DNA from: Salipiger sp. CCB-MM3
GTDB taxonomy: Bacteria; Pseudomonadota; Alphaproteobacteria; Rhodobacterales; Rhodobacteraceae
DNA: 64,000 nucleotides
NCBI RefSeq assembly: GCF_001687105.1
Contig: NZ_CP014596.1
Span: 358,501-422,500 of the forward strand
Reading direction: 5' to 3'
The translations under genes and the position numbers were made by a program. The notes under the pieces were generated by a model that did no database searches, had not been told where the DNA came from, and saw only the letters and a program-made list of their open reading frames with translations. Numbering within the stretch: the first letter of the stretch is position 1; every line of letters starts with the position of its first letter. This document shows, in pieces, positions 19,437 to 29,405 of this stretch.

Positions 19437-20855
19437 ATGACAGCTGACAGCATCTTCAAGGCGGCCCTCTTCGGGCTGGCGCTGAGCGTGAGTGCCCTTG
19501 CCCCAGCGGCACAGGCCGAGAGCCTGCGCGTCGTCCGTACTGGCACCGAAAGCGCGCTGAGCGTTCCGATGAACCGCGCCGTCGTGGTGGAAAGCGACAC
19601 GCCTTTCGCCGAGCTTTCAATCGCCAACCCCGCCATCGCTGACATCTCGTCGCTCTCGGATCGTACGATCTATGTGCTGGGCAAGACGCCGGGCACCACC
19701 ACGCTCACCATTTTGGATGCGGCGGGGCAGCTGATCACCAATGTCGACGTGCGCGTCGCCGCCGATGTCACCGAGTTCAAAGAGCGTCTGCGGCAAATCC
19801 TTCCCGGCGAAAAGATCGAGGTGCGCACCGCGAACGACGGCATCGTGCTGTCCGGCACCGTGTCGAGCACGCAAAAGCTGCAGCGGGCCCTGGACCTCGC
19901 CGAACGCTATGCGCCCGAGCGCGTGTCGAACCTGATGTCGGTGGGCGGTGTGCAGCAGGTGATGCTGAAGGTGCGTTTCGCCGAGATGCAGCGCTCGGTC
20001 GCGAAGACTCTGCGCAGTTCGCTCTCGGTGGGCGGTGACCTGCTGGGCGGCGATCTCGGGCTCAACTCCGAATCCGGCAGCTGGCTGCAGAATGAGAACG
20101 AACTGGGCTCTGCCCTCACCCTCTCGGAAGACACCGAGGGTGCCGCGCTCTTTGGCTTCAACGCTGGCGGGCTCGAAGTGGGCATCCTGCTTGAAGCGCT
20201 GGAATCGAAAGGCGTGGTGCGCACGCTGGCCGAGCCCAACCTGACCGCGCTTTCGGGCCAAGAGGCGACCTTCCTCGCGGGCGGCGAATATCCGGTGCCG
20301 GTGGCGCAGGACGAGGGCTCGATCTCGGTCGAGTTCAAACCCTTCGGCGTCGAGCTGAACTTCATTCCCCGCGTGGTTGATGGCGATCTCATCAACCTTG
20401 AGCTGAAGGCCGCGGTCTCGTCGATCGACAGCACCAATGGCTTTGATCAGGAAAGCATCCGCATCGACGCCTTCCGCCGCCGCGAAACCTCGACCACCGT
20501 CGAGATGCGGGACGGCGAGAGCTTTGCCATCGCGGGACTGCTGCAGGATGATTTCACCGACCTCAACGGTCAGGTGCCGTGGCTTGGCGACGTGCCGGTG
20601 CTTGGCGCGCTGTTCCGCAGCGCCGAATATAGCCGCCAGCAGTCCGAACTGGTGATCATCGTCACGCCGCATCTGGTCACCCCGACCCGCGGTCAGGCGC
20701 TGGCGCTGCCGACCGACCGTGTCCGTCCGCCATCCGAGCGCGATCTCTTCCTTTATGGCCGCACCACCGACGAGGGCAAACGCCCGGTGCGGGGCGCGGC
20801 AGGCGAAGTCGCCAAGCAGGACTTCAGCGGCTCTTACGGCTATGTGATGGATTGA
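19437..20855 (+). CDS. cpaC: Tad pilus outer-membrane secretin CpaC/RcpA
   Basis: This 472-residue secretin has a signal peptide ending at AQA. An N-terminal pilus-secretin domain (VPMNRAVVVESDTPFAELSI) and a BON-like part precede the GspD-type secretin domain (VGILLEALESKGVVRTLAEP, then VPWLGDVPVLGALF and ELVIIVTPHLV). It should form the outer-membrane gate for the Flp pilus. AAAGGCAGG precedes the ATG. The OmpA-like lipoprotein gene follows after only 4 nt. Confidence 0.94.
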   Translation: MTADSIFKAALFGLALSVSALAPAAQAESLRVVRTGTESALSVPMNRAVVVESDTPFAELSIANPAIADISSLSDRTIYVLGKTPGTTTLTILDAAGQLITNVDVRVAADVTEFKERLRQILPGEKIEVRTANDGIVLSGTVSSTQKLQRALDLAERYAPERVSNLMSVGGVQQVMLKVRFAEMQRSVAKTLRSSLSVGGDLLGGDLGLNSESGSWLQNENELGSALTLSEDTEGAALFGFNAGGLEVGILLEALESKGVVRTLAEPNLTALSGQEATFLAGGEYPVPVAQDEGSISVEFKPFGVELNFIPRVVDGDLINLELKAAVSSIDSTNGFDQESIRIDAFRRRETSTTVEMRDGESFAIAGLLQDDFTDLNGQVPWLGDVPVLGALFRSAEYSRQQSELVIIVTPHLVTPTRGQALALPTDRVRPPSERDLFLYGRTTDEGKRPVRGAAGEVAKQDFSGSYGYVMD

Positions 20856-20859
20856 TCTG

Positions 20860-21519
20860 ATGCGGGCAGGACTGGTGCGGACAACACGGATGATGATCAA
20901 AGGCGGCAGTGCCGCCCTCGCGCTGGCGCTTGTCGCGGGCTGCTCGCAGCAGGAAACCGGCTCTGACGTCGACGGCGGCAACTTCGGCAACGCCACGATG
21001 AACAACTCGCTGGTGATGACCGGTCAGCAGAACTACGTGCTCGACCTCTCCAGCCGCTTTGCCTCCGAAGTGCCCAGCATGGTGAACTTTGCCTTCAACA
21101 GCACGGTACTCGATGCCGCTGCGCAGCAGGTGCTGCGCCAGCAGGCCACTTGGATCCGCCAATTCCCCGAGATTCGTTTCCGGGTCTACGGCCACACCGA
21201 TCTGGTCGGCAATGCCGCCTACAATAAGTCGCTCGGCCTGCGCCGGGCGCAGGCGGTGGTGCGATTCCTTGCGACGCAGGGCATCTCGACGTCGCGGCTC
21301 GAGGCGGTGGTCTCCTTTGGCGAGACACAGCCGCTGATCGTCACCGAGGGCCGCGAGCGGCGCAACCGCCGCACGGTCACCGAAGTGTCGGGCTTCGTGC
21401 AGGATCACCCCAACCTGCTGGATGGCAAATACGCCGAGGTGATCTACCGCGAATATGTGCGCAGCGCGGAGCCGACCAGCACGGTCACCGGCACGACCCT
21501 GACGGGCGGCGGCGAGTAA
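20860..21519 (+). CDS. OmpA-family lipoprotein of the Tad locus
   Basis: This 219-residue protein has a hydrophobic leader with lipobox LVAGC (residues about 24-28) and a C-terminal OmpA-like peptidoglycan-binding domain: VNFAFNSTVLDAAAQQVL, FRVYGHTDLVGNAAYN and GRERRNRRTV. It stands where cpaD is found in many Tad loci and may serve as the secretin pilot or anchor to peptidoglycan. This is inferred from position and domain. Met11 or Met12 would be alternative starts just before the leader. Confidence 0.85.
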   Translation: MRAGLVRTTRMMIKGGSAALALALVAGCSQQETGSDVDGGNFGNATMNNSLVMTGQQNYVLDLSSRFASEVPSMVNFAFNSTVLDAAAQQVLRQQATWIRQFPEIRFRVYGHTDLVGNAAYNKSLGLRRAQAVVRFLATQGISTSRLEAVVSFGETQPLIVTEGRERRNRRTVTEVSGFVQDHPNLLDGKYAEVIYREYVRSAEPTSTVTGTTLTGGGE

Positions 21520-21551
21520 CGCCGGACCCGCAGGGGCCATCGTCCAAGAAT

Positions 21552-21571
21552 ACCGTACAATTACGGTTTTT
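21552..21571 (+). terminator. Short terminator-like hairpin upstream of cpaE
   Basis: ACCGTA and TACGGT form a 6-bp stem around CAAT, followed by TTTT. It falls in the 203-bp gap between the OmpA-like gene and cpaE, so the locus probably has a second promoter before cpaE. Confidence 0.55.
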
Positions 21572-21722
21572 CGGTCAAAATGTTGCCCCACTTGACCGAC
21601 AATTTCTGCTCTAGCGGGGCGGTCCCGGCTCAGACTCGAGTCGGTCCGCGCGCGGTCGGAAGTGCCAGAGCGCCATATGCGCCCTGCCCGCCGCCTTCCC
21701 GCCAGAGGCAGAGGACAGAAGC

Positions 21723-22961
21723 ATGACGACCAAACTCGAGCGGCAGAGCGCCCCCGCACCGATCCTGGCCTGCACGGTCAGCCGGGATGTGCAGAATTTC
21801 GACCTGCTCATCGAGGATATGGAAACGCTTCTCGGCGAGGGCTGGGGCGATCTCGGCTTTGAGGAGGCGCTGACCTTCCTCGGCCAGCCAGACGCCGGCA
21901 CGCTGGAATTCATCGCACTTGCCATGGACAGCGAGGATGAGAACAATCTTCCGCTTCTGTGCAAGATCATCGGCCGCGCGATCGAGCGCGGCATCAAAGT
22001 CATTCTGATCGCCGAAGATGTGACCCCCGCGGCCCTGCACCAGTTGCTGCGGGGCGGCGCCGACGAATTCGCCCCCTACCCGCTGCCCGAAGGTGAACTG
22101 GCCAACGCGGTGAGCCGTCTGCGCGCCCGTGCCGAGGCGGCGGCTGTCCCGGCGGCGGAACACGGCACAAAGCTCAAGGGCGGCGGCGATGGCATTCTGG
22201 TCGCCGCGCAGGGGCTCTGCGGCGGCACCGGCACAACCACATTCGCAGTGAACCTCGCATGGGAACTTGCCACCGTGCGCAAGGATGCGGCGCCGCGGGT
22301 CTGTCTGATCGATCTCAGCCTGCAATTTGGCACCGTCGCCACCTACCTCGACCTGCCCCGCCGCGAGGCGGTTCTGGAACTGCTCAGCGATATCCCCTCG
22401 ATGGACGGTGACAGCTTCGGTCAGGCGCTGGTGCCCTATGAGGATCAACTGCAGGTTCTCACCGCGCCGCCGGACATGCTGCCGATGGACATGCTCTCGC
22501 CCACGGACGTGAAGGCTCTGCTCGACGTCGCGCGCGAGCATTTCGATTTTGTGGTGGTCGACCTGCCCAAGGCGATCTCGGACTGGACCGACACCGTTCT
22601 GACCGAGGCGCAGGTGTTTTTCGCGCTGGTCGAACTCGACATGCGCTCGGCACAGAATGCGCTGCGCCTGAAGCGAGCGCTGCAATCCGAGGATCTGCCC
22701 TTCGAGAAGATCCGCTTTGTGCTGAACCACGCCCCGAAATTCACCGACCTTCAAGGCAAGACCCGCGCCAAGCGGATGGCCGAAGGTCTGGGCATCGACT
22801 TCAGTGTGCTGCTGCCCGACGGCGGCAAGCAAGTGCAGATGGCTGGCGACCATGGCGTGCCGCTGGCCCGTCAGGCGGCCAAGAACCCGCTGCGTAAAGA
22901 AATCGCCAAACTGGCCGCCGAGCTCTACGCCATCGGCCAATCGGATGCGGAAGCCGCGTGA
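21723..22961 (+). CDS. cpaE: Tad pilus localisation protein CpaE/TadZ
   Basis: This 412-residue protein has an N-terminal receiver-like domain (from about residue 12) and a C-terminal ParA/MinD-like ATPase domain. The deviant Walker A region reads QGLCGGTGTTTFAVNLA, which lacks both lysines of the KGGxGKT consensus, so ATP hydrolysis is doubtful; this loss is known in several TadZ proteins. The later VCLIDLSLQFG and FVVVDLPKAISDW segments fit the family. TadZ places the pilus machine at the pole. Confidence 0.9.
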   Translation: MTTKLERQSAPAPILACTVSRDVQNFDLLIEDMETLLGEGWGDLGFEEALTFLGQPDAGTLEFIALAMDSEDENNLPLLCKIIGRAIERGIKVILIAEDVTPAALHQLLRGGADEFAPYPLPEGELANAVSRLRARAEAAAVPAAEHGTKLKGGGDGILVAAQGLCGGTGTTTFAVNLAWELATVRKDAAPRVCLIDLSLQFGTVATYLDLPRREAVLELLSDIPSMDGDSFGQALVPYEDQLQVLTAPPDMLPMDMLSPTDVKALLDVAREHFDFVVVDLPKAISDWTDTVLTEAQVFFALVELDMRSAQNALRLKRALQSEDLPFEKIRFVLNHAPKFTDLQGKTRAKRMAEGLGIDFSVLLPDGGKQVQMAGDHGVPLARQAAKNPLRKEIAKLAAELYAIGQSDAEAA

Positions 22962-22973
22962 TAGGAGCCCGCC

Positions 22974-24428
22974 ATGTTTTCTCGTTACAAAAAGACACCG
23001 TCGAAACCTGTCGCGGTGGCCCCTGCCCCGGCTGAGGAAGCTGCTGCGACCACCGTCGCCGCGCCCAAGGCCAGCGCTGAAAAGCCGCAGTCCATGCGCA
23101 AGCCCAAGCCGCCGCGCCCCGCCGAGGCGGCACCGCAGGATCGCGAGAAGAAGCGCAAGGAACGGCTTGGCGAGATCAAGCTCGAACTGCACCGCGCGCT
23201 GCTCGACAACCTGAACCTTGCCGCCATCGATCAGGCCAGCGAGGGCGAACTGCGCGAGGAGATCGCCGCGATCGCCACCGAGTCGCTGCAGGAAAAGGGC
23301 ATCGTGCTGAACCGCGAGGAACGCAGCACGCTGAACCAAGAGCTCTATGACGAGGTCAAAGGTCTGGGGCCGCTCGAAACGCTGCTGAAGGACGACACCG
23401 TCTCGGATATCCTCGTGAACGGGCCGCGGCAGATCTTCGTTGAACGCAACGGCAAGCTGCAGATCTCGGATGTCACCTTCAAGGATGAACGCCATCTGAT
23501 GCGGATCATCGACAAGATCGTTTCCGCCGTGGGACGCCGGGTCGATGAATCCAATCCCTATGTCGACGCCCGCCTTGCCGACGGCTCGCGTTTCAACGCC
23601 ATGGTGCCCCCCATCGCGGTGGACGGCTCGCTGGTGTCGATCCGGAAATTCAAAAAGGACAAGCTAGGCATCGACGATCTGGTGAACTTCGGCGCCTTCA
23701 CCGAGGAAATGGCCGTCTACCTGCAGGCTGCCGTCGCCACCCGCCTCAACGTCATCGTCTCGGGCGGTACCGGTTCGGGCAAGACCACCACGCTCAACGC
23801 GCTGTCGTCCTTCATCGACGACAGCGAACGCATCCTGACCATCGAAGACACCGCCGAACTTCAGCTGCAGCAGACCCATGTGGGCCGGATGGAAAGCCGT
23901 CCGCCGAACGTCGAGGGCAAGGGCGCGGTCACCCCGCGTGACTGCCTGAAGAACGCGCTGCGGATGCGCCCTGACCGCATCATCGTCGGCGAGACGCGCG
24001 GCGAGGAAGTGATCGACATGCTGCAGGCGATGAACACCGGCCACGACGGCTCGATGACCACGATCCACGCCAACAACCCGCGCGACGCCATCTCGCGCCT
24101 CGAGAACATGATCGCCATGGCCGGGGTCGAGATGCCGCTGAAGGCCATGCGCAGCCAGATTTCCTCGGCGGTGCACATCCTCGTACAGGCCAGCCGCCTG
24201 CAGGACGGCTCGCGCCGGATGACCTCGATCACCGAGATCACCGGCATGGAAGGCGACGTCATCTCGATGCAGGAAGTGTTCCGCTACCAGCGCGTCGGCC
24301 TCACCCCCGAGAACAAGATCCTCGGCCATTTCACTGCCACCGGTGTGCGCAGCCACTTCTCCGAGCGGTTCCGCATGTGGGGCTATGACGTGCCGCCCTC
24401 GATCTACGAACCCTTCCGTCCGGAGTAA
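22974..24428 (+). CDS. cpaF: Tad pilus secretion ATPase CpaF/TadA
   Basis: This 484-residue VirB11/PulE-type hexameric ATPase powers pilus assembly at the inner membrane. A low-complexity Ala/Pro/Lys-rich N-terminus of about 60 residues precedes the conserved part. Walker A is [14 protein letters not shown], the Asp box is [14 protein letters not shown], Walker B is [18 protein letters not shown] and the His box is [16 protein letters not shown]. It starts 12 nt after cpaE and 5 nt before tadB. Confidence 0.95.
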   Translation: MFSRYKKTPSKPVAVAPAPAEEAAATTVAAPKASAEKPQSMRKPKPPRPAEAAPQDREKKRKERLGEIKLELHRALLDNLNLAAIDQASEGELREEIAAIATESLQEKGIVLNREERSTLNQELYDEVKGLGPLETLLKDDTVSDILVNGPRQIFVERNGKLQISDVTFKDERHLMRIIDKIVSAVGRRVDESNPYVDARLADGSRFNAMVPPIAVDGSLVSIRKFKKDKLGIDDLVNFGAFTEEMAVYLQAAVATRLNVIVSGGTGSGKTTTLNALSSFIDDSERILTIEDTAELQLQQTHVGRMESRPPNVEGKGAVTPRDCLKNALRMRPDRIIVGETRGEEVIDMLQAMNTGHDGSMTTIHANNPRDAISRLENMIAMAGVEMPLKAMRSQISSAVHILVQASRLQDGSRRMTSITEITGMEGDVISMQEVFRYQRVGLTPENKILGHFTATGVRSHFSERFRMWGYDVPPSIYEPFRPE

Positions 24429-24433
24429 GCGCC

Positions 24434-25399
24434 ATGCTGAGTGCAGAACCGATCATCTACGGCCTGATCTTCATCGGCGTTCTGGTGCTGGTCGAGGGTG
24501 TCTATCTCGTCGCTTTTGGCAAATCGATCAGCCTCAACAGCCGGGTCAACCGCAGGCTGGAGATGCTGAACAAGCACGACAGCCGCGAAGAGGTTCTGGC
24601 CAAGCTGCGCAAGGAGATGGACCAGCATCTCGACCGCCGCGGCATCCCGCTCTATTCGCTGCTGGCCGATCGCGCGCAAAAGGCCGCGCTGGCCTTTACC
24701 CCGCAGCAACTGATCCTGATCATGATCGGGGTCAGCGTCTTTGCCTTCTTCGGTCTCACGATGGGCACCGAAGCCACGCTGCCGGTGCGCGTGATCATGG
24801 GGGTCGTCATCGGCGTCGGCGGCGTCTTTATGTGGGTGAACAACAAGGCCAAGAAGCGCCTCGCGCTGATCGAAGAGCAACTGCCCGACGCGGTGGAACT
24901 GATGGTGCGCAGCCTGCGCGTCGGCTACCCGTTCAGCTCTGCCATCACCATCGTGTCGAAAGAGATTAAGGACCCGCTGGCCACCGAATTCGGTGTGATC
25001 TCGGACGAGGCCACCTATGGCCGGGACATCGGCGAAGCGCTCAAGCATATGGCCGAACGGCTCGACATGCAGGACCTTCGCTTCCTCGCCGTGGCGGTGA
25101 CCATCCAGCAGCAGTCGGGCGGCAACCTCGCCGAGATCCTCGACGGTCTGGCCAAGGTGATCCGCGCCCGTTTCCGCCTGTTCCGCCGCGTCAAAGCCAT
25201 CACCGCCGAGGCGCAATGGTCCGGCAAGTTCCTCTCGGGCTTCCCGCTGGTGGTGCTGCTGGCGATCCAGGTCCTCGATCCGCACTACTACGACGAAGTG
25301 GTCGATCACCCGCTCTTCATCCCCTGCTGCTTTGCCGTGGCCATCTTCCTGACCGCCAACCTCGTGGTCATGCGGATGCTCGTGAACATCAAAGTCTGA
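24434..25399 (+). CDS. tadB: Tad inner-membrane platform protein TadB
   Basis: This 321-residue GspF/TadC-domain protein has an N-terminal membrane helix (IYGLIFIGVLVLVEGVYLVA) and the T2SSF domain (LPDAVELMVRSLRVGYPFSSA). Two further helices lie near the C-terminus. It forms the inner-membrane platform together with TadC. Gene spacing is 5 nt from cpaF and 10 nt to tadC. Confidence 0.93.
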   Translation: MLSAEPIIYGLIFIGVLVLVEGVYLVAFGKSISLNSRVNRRLEMLNKHDSREEVLAKLRKEMDQHLDRRGIPLYSLLADRAQKAALAFTPQQLILIMIGVSVFAFFGLTMGTEATLPVRVIMGVVIGVGGVFMWVNNKAKKRLALIEEQLPDAVELMVRSLRVGYPFSSAITIVSKEIKDPLATEFGVISDEATYGRDIGEALKHMAERLDMQDLRFLAVAVTIQQQSGGNLAEILDGLAKVIRARFRLFRRVKAITAEAQWSGKFLSGFPLVVLLAIQVLDPHYYDEVVDHPLFIPCCFAVAIFLTANLVVMRMLVNIKV

Positions 25400-25409
25400 G
25401 GCCCCTGCC

Positions 25410-26381
25410 ATGCTCGACACGCTCAATACGCTGATCACCGCCAAGCTCGGCCCCGCCGGACCGCTGATGGTCGTCGCCGGCCTCGCCTTCCTGCTGATCC
25501 TCGCCAGCATTCCGCTGATGCTGCGCTCGCGCCCCGATCCGATGGACAAGCTGCGCGAGACCTCGCGCAAGAAGATGGAGAAGGAAACCCGCGCGGTGCT
25601 GCGCGACACGCGGCGCAACGAGAAGCTCAACAAATACGCCCAATACCTCGAGCCGCAGACCGCCGAGGAACTGAGCGCCATCCGCATGAAACTCATGCAG
25701 GCCGGCTATCGTTCGCGCGACGCGGTGCGCATCTACTACTTCGCGCAAATGGCGCTGGGGCTGGGCCTTCTGGCTGTGGGCTCGGCCTATTACATGCTTG
25801 TGCTCGGCACGCCTGACGCCCCTCTGCATGAGAAGATGCTGTTCATGATCGGCCCGGGCGCCGCGGGATATTTCGCGCCGAAATACTGGGTCACCCGTCG
25901 CGTCGAAGAGCGCCGCCAGCAAATCGTCGAGGGATTTCCCGACGCGCTCGACATGATGCTGGTCTGCGTCGAGGCGGGCCAGTCGCTCGACCAGTCGATC
26001 CGCCGCGTCGCCGGCGAGCTGCGCGCCTCCTATGTGGCGCTGGCCGACGAGTTCGAGATCATCAGCAACGAGATGAAGGCGGGCAAAGAGAAATCTGCCG
26101 TGCTCAACGACATGGGCGAGCGCTGCGGCGTGCAGGATGTGTCGTCGTTCGTCACCGTGCTGAACCAGGCTTCGTCCTTCGGCACCTCGATCGCCGACGC
26201 GCTGCGGGTCTACGCGGGCGAAATGCGTGACAAAAGGGTCATGCGCGCTGAGGAAAAGGCAAACAAGCTGCCGACAAAGATGACGCTGACCACTATGATC
26301 CTCACGGTGCCGCCACTGCTGATGATCCTCGTGGGTCCTTCGGTGGTGGGCATCTCGAACATCGGAAGTCTCGTCAAATAG
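25410..26381 (+). CDS. tadC: Tad inner-membrane platform protein TadC
   Basis: This 323-residue T2SSF-domain protein has the family segment FPDALDMMLVCVEAGQSLDQSI and the later RAEEKANKLPTKMTLTTMI preceding the last membrane helix. It is the partner of TadB. It lies 5 nt upstream of the tadD gene in the same operon. Confidence 0.93.
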   Translation: MLDTLNTLITAKLGPAGPLMVVAGLAFLLILASIPLMLRSRPDPMDKLRETSRKKMEKETRAVLRDTRRNEKLNKYAQYLEPQTAEELSAIRMKLMQAGYRSRDAVRIYYFAQMALGLGLLAVGSAYYMLVLGTPDAPLHEKMLFMIGPGAAGYFAPKYWVTRRVEERRQQIVEGFPDALDMMLVCVEAGQSLDQSIRRVAGELRASYVALADEFEIISNEMKAGKEKSAVLNDMGERCGVQDVSSFVTVLNQASSFGTSIADALRVYAGEMRDKRVMRAEEKANKLPTKMTLTTMILTVPPLLMILVGPSVVGISNIGSLVK

Positions 26382-26386
26382 GCCAC

Positions 26387-26971
26387 ATGCCGCGCGCACT
26401 GACGCTCATATTCATTCCGCTCATCCTGGCCGCCTGTTCTTCGGGCGGCCTTGGTGCGTTCGGGCGGACCGACACGCTCGAACAGGAGCCCGGAACGCCC
26501 TTTGCACCTGCCCTCGATCCCAGAGGCTCCGAGGTCGATCAGTTGCTCGTCGGGCACCGGCTGATGCAAGCCGGACAGGCAGAATTGGCGCTCGAGGCCT
26601 ACACCCGCGCTGCTGGCACGCATGGGCTCACCGCAGAGGTGCTCAGCTCGCTCGGTTCAGCGAACCTTGCGCTCGGTCGGCTCGGGCAGGCCGAGACCTT
26701 GCTGCGCCGCGCCGTCGAGGTTGAACCGGACTGGCCCGCCGCTTGGAACAACCTTGGCGTCGTGCTGATCAACTCAGACCAGACCTCGGAAGCCGCCGAG
26801 GTGTTCCGCCGCGCCTACGCGCTGGACAACGGCGAAAGCGACGAAATCCGCGACAACCTGCGCTTGGCGCTCGCAAAGCTGGACGATACGGGTTATGATC
26901 CGGCGCAAAATCAAGACTATAGGCTGATCCGCCGGGGCGGTGGCGACTATCTCATCCGGCACGGCGGCTAA
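26387..26971 (+). CDS. tadD: TPR lipoprotein TadD
   Basis: This 194-residue protein has a lipoprotein signal (LIFIPLILAACSSGG) and several tetratricopeptide repeats between about residues 50 and 165 (for example LEAYTRAAGTHGLTAEVLSS and WPAAWNNLGVVLINSDQTSE). TadD-type proteins act as assembly or pilotin factors for the Tad secretin. The operon position supports this role. Confidence 0.85.
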   Translation: MPRALTLIFIPLILAACSSGGLGAFGRTDTLEQEPGTPFAPALDPRGSEVDQLLVGHRLMQAGQAELALEAYTRAAGTHGLTAEVLSSLGSANLALGRLGQAETLLRRAVEVEPDWPAAWNNLGVVLINSDQTSEAAEVFRRAYALDNGESDEIRDNLRLALAKLDDTGYDPAQNQDYRLIRRGGGDYLIRHGG

Positions 26972-27028
26972 GCCCTTGGCCTGAAAGCAGGCCCCAGACG
27001 AGGCAAGAGCAGCAAAAGGACGCAGAAA

Positions 27029-27889
27029 ATGCGCCACCGGAACGTTTTGATCGCCTGCGCGGCGGGTCTCATCGCCCTGTCCGCCTGCAGCAAAGACATC
27101 GACAAGGATGCCGTGGACCGCGAGTTCACCGGGGTGAACGCCATCGACGGCGCAGGTCTTACCGAAGTGATGCTGAGCGCTGGCGACCCCGAAGAGGCCG
27201 TGGCCTATTTCTCGCGCAGCGCCGATCAGCAGCCCGAACGCATCGATTTTCAGCGCGGTCTTGCGAAATCTCTCGTCCGTGCCAAGCGCTACCCCGAGGC
27301 CGTCACCGCTTGGACGCAGGTGGTCGCGCATCAGGGCGCCAGCAACGAGGACAGCGTGGCGCTTGCGGATGCGCTGATCCGCAACAACAACTGGGACAAG
27401 GCCGAGCAGGTGCTGGGCACCATCCCGCCCACCCATGAGACCTTCCAACGCTACCGGCTCGAAGCGATGATCGCCGACAGCCACCAGCAGTGGCAAAAGG
27501 CCGACAGCTTCTACGAGATCGCCTCGGGCCTGACCACCAAGCCCGCCTCCGTGCTGAACAACTGGGGCTATTCGAAGCTGAGCCGAGGCGATTATGCCGA
27601 CGCCGAAAAGCTCTTTGGCGACGCCATCCGCCGCGACCCCAAGCTCTTCACCGCCAAGAACAACCTCGTGCTGGCCCGTGGCGCGCAGGGCAACTACACG
27701 CTGCCGGTGATGGATATGACCCAGATCGAACGCGCGGAGCTGCTGCAGACGCTGGGCCTTGCGGCGGTGAAACGCGGCGATGTGGAGATTGGCAAAGGCC
27801 TGCTGCGCGACGCGCTTGAAACCCATCCGCAGCACTTCGAAGCGGCCGCCCGTGCGCTGGACGCTCTCGAAGCGCCCGTGGTGAACTGA
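27029..27889 (+). CDS. Second TPR lipoprotein of the Tad locus
   Basis: This 286-residue protein has a lipobox-containing leader (CAAGLIALSACS) and TPR units through most of its length. Examples are EEAVAYFSRSADQQPERIDF and KPASVLNNWGYSKLSRGDYA. It follows tadD by 57 nt and may be a second TadD-like assembly factor. The 3' end runs within 16 nt of the prepilin peptidase gene. Confidence 0.83.
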   Translation: MRHRNVLIACAAGLIALSACSKDIDKDAVDREFTGVNAIDGAGLTEVMLSAGDPEEAVAYFSRSADQQPERIDFQRGLAKSLVRAKRYPEAVTAWTQVVAHQGASNEDSVALADALIRNNNWDKAEQVLGTIPPTHETFQRYRLEAMIADSHQQWQKADSFYEIASGLTTKPASVLNNWGYSKLSRGDYADAEKLFGDAIRRDPKLFTAKNNLVLARGAQGNYTLPVMDMTQIERAELLQTLGLAAVKRGDVEIGKGLLRDALETHPQHFEAAARALDALEAPVVN

Positions 27890-27905
27890 GGCTGGGGAGG
27901 TGCTG

Positions 27906-28406
27906 GTGATTTCCGCATCCGCTGCGCTCTGGTTCCTCCCGCTGGTGCTGCCCATCTGCCTCTGGGTTTGCTACACCGATATGAAGTGGATGAAGATCCT
28001 CAATAAATCGGTGATCGCCCTCTTCGTGGTCTTCGTCGTTATCGGCCCCTTTGTCCTGCCTTTGAGCGATTACGCATGGCGTTACGTGCAGCTGATGGCC
28101 GTGCTTCTGGCAGGCATCGCGCTGAACGCCGGGGGGGCCGTTGGCGCGGGCGATGCGAAATTCGCCGCCGCCGCCGCGCCGTTCATCCACCTTGGCGATC
28201 TGCGCTTTGTCATGGCGCTTTTTGCCGCGACACTCTTTGCCGCCTTCGTCAGCCACCGACTGGTGCGCGCCACGCCGCTGCGCCGCCTCGCCCCCGGCTG
28301 GGCCAGCTGGGAGAGCGGCAGTCGCTTTCCCATGGGGCTGGCACTGGGGGGCACGCTAGGCCTCTATCTGCTTCTGGGTGCCCTCTATGGGGCCGAGCCC
28401 GCCTGA
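27906..28406 (+). CDS. cpaA: Type IV prepilin peptidase CpaA/TadV
   Basis: This 166-residue membrane aspartyl protease cleaves the Flp prepilins after the leader Gly. The two catalytic Asp residues are visible in CYTDMKWMKI (near residue 27) and GAVGAGDAKF (near 80, the GxGD motif). The protein is hydrophobic throughout with about five helices. A GTG at 27906 is preferred over the GTG at 27900 because GGGGAGG ends 5 nt before it. Confidence 0.88.
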   Translation: MISASAALWFLPLVLPICLWVCYTDMKWMKILNKSVIALFVVFVVIGPFVLPLSDYAWRYVQLMAVLLAGIALNAGGAVGAGDAKFAAAAAPFIHLGDLRFVMALFAATLFAAFVSHRLVRATPLRRLAPGWASWESGSRFPMGLALGGTLGLYLLLGALYGAEPA

Positions 28407-28416
28407 GCGGCGACCC

Positions 28417-29202
28417 CTACCCCGCGATCTCGCGCGTGCGCGCCACGGCAGCGTCCAGCCCCGCATCGACCGCATCCTGAAACCCCGCCTCCTGCATCGC
28501 CAGAAGTCCCGCCGCCGTGGTGCCCGCGTAGTCGATCATGCCGCGCACATGCGCAGAGGCGGTTTGCCGATCCCCGGCCAGCATCTCGCCCGAGGCCAGA
28601 AACAGCTGCCGCACCGCCATATCCGCCACTGCGGGCGCGACACCCCGGCGTTCGGCGTAATCGGCCATGGAGGCCGCAAGCTGCGCAACGAAGCCCGGCA
28701 CCGGCCCGGTCATCGCGGTAAAGATCTCGATCTGCGCCTCATCGGGCACTTCGGCGGTGCTGCCACATGCGCCCAGCAGCCGGGTCACATGCGCGCGATC
28801 TTCGGCGGAAAGCGCCCCACACCACGGCGAGAAGGCCAGCCGCCGTGCAGCGGCCGGGCTCGACATGGCGCGCACGACGCGCTCGGCGCCGGTGTGCTCG
28901 GCGATCCGCGCGGCGCTGACGCCGGCCATGACAGAGATCACCAGCTTGCCCGACGCGTCGATCTCCAGCGCGCCGAACTGCGCGGGCGGCACCGACAGGA
29001 TCACCACATCGCAGGCCGCAACCAGCGCCTGCGCGTCGGCGGTCGCCTGCACCCCGTCCGGCAGCCCCTCGGCACCGCCCGAGCGGTTCGAGACCCAGAG
29101 CCCCTCCGCCGCGACCTCCCCGCTTGCAAGCAGCCCGGTGACAAGGCTCCGCCCCAGCATCCCCGTTCCCCCGATCACACCTACCGTCACCTGCGCACCC
29201 AT
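28417..29202 (-). CDS. Pyrroline-5-carboxylate reductase-like protein (ProC family)
   Basis: This protein of about 261 residues has the N-terminal NAD(P)-binding motif VGVIGGTGMLGRSL and a ProC-type C-terminal dimerisation region (TGPVPGFVAQLAASMADYA, then TAAGLLAMQEAGFQDAVDAG). The reaction would be reduction of pyrroline-5-carboxylate to proline, but the catalytic-domain sequence is divergent, so another imine or ketone substrate is possible. ATG 29202 was chosen because AGGAG lies 6 nt upstream; in-frame ATGs at 29205 and 29226 are alternatives. It is antisense to the flanking Tad-type genes. Confidence 0.78.
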   Translation of the reverse strand: MGAQVTVGVIGGTGMLGRSLVTGLLASGEVAAEGLWVSNRSGGAEGLPDGVQATADAQALVAACDVVILSVPPAQFGALEIDASGKLVISVMAGVSAARIAEHTGAERVVRAMSSPAAARRLAFSPWCGALSAEDRAHVTRLLGACGSTAEVPDEAQIEIFTAMTGPVPGFVAQLAASMADYAERRGVAPAVADMAVRQLFLASGEMLAGDRQTASAHVRGMIDYAGTTAAGLLAMQEAGFQDAVDAGLDAAVARTREIAG

Positions 29203-29405
29203 CATGGTCTCCTGATCCTGCGTCATCCTGCATCGGGCACCAGCCTCGCGCAGCCGCCCGCGCGACACAAGCCGCCCCGCCTTTGCACCGCCGCTCCGGC
29301 GCCGCTGCAATTCCCGCCCCAAGCCAAGCTCTTGCCACAATGATGCGGCTTCCTGTGCGGCAAGAAGGATGGCGCCGCGCAGGCCAGATCAGGGACCACC
29401 GACCG

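Noticed and set aside
19617..21005. 462-codon minus-strand frame opposite the secretin gene
   Set aside because: Antisense shadow of cpaC; His/Arg/Gln-rich low-complexity translation.
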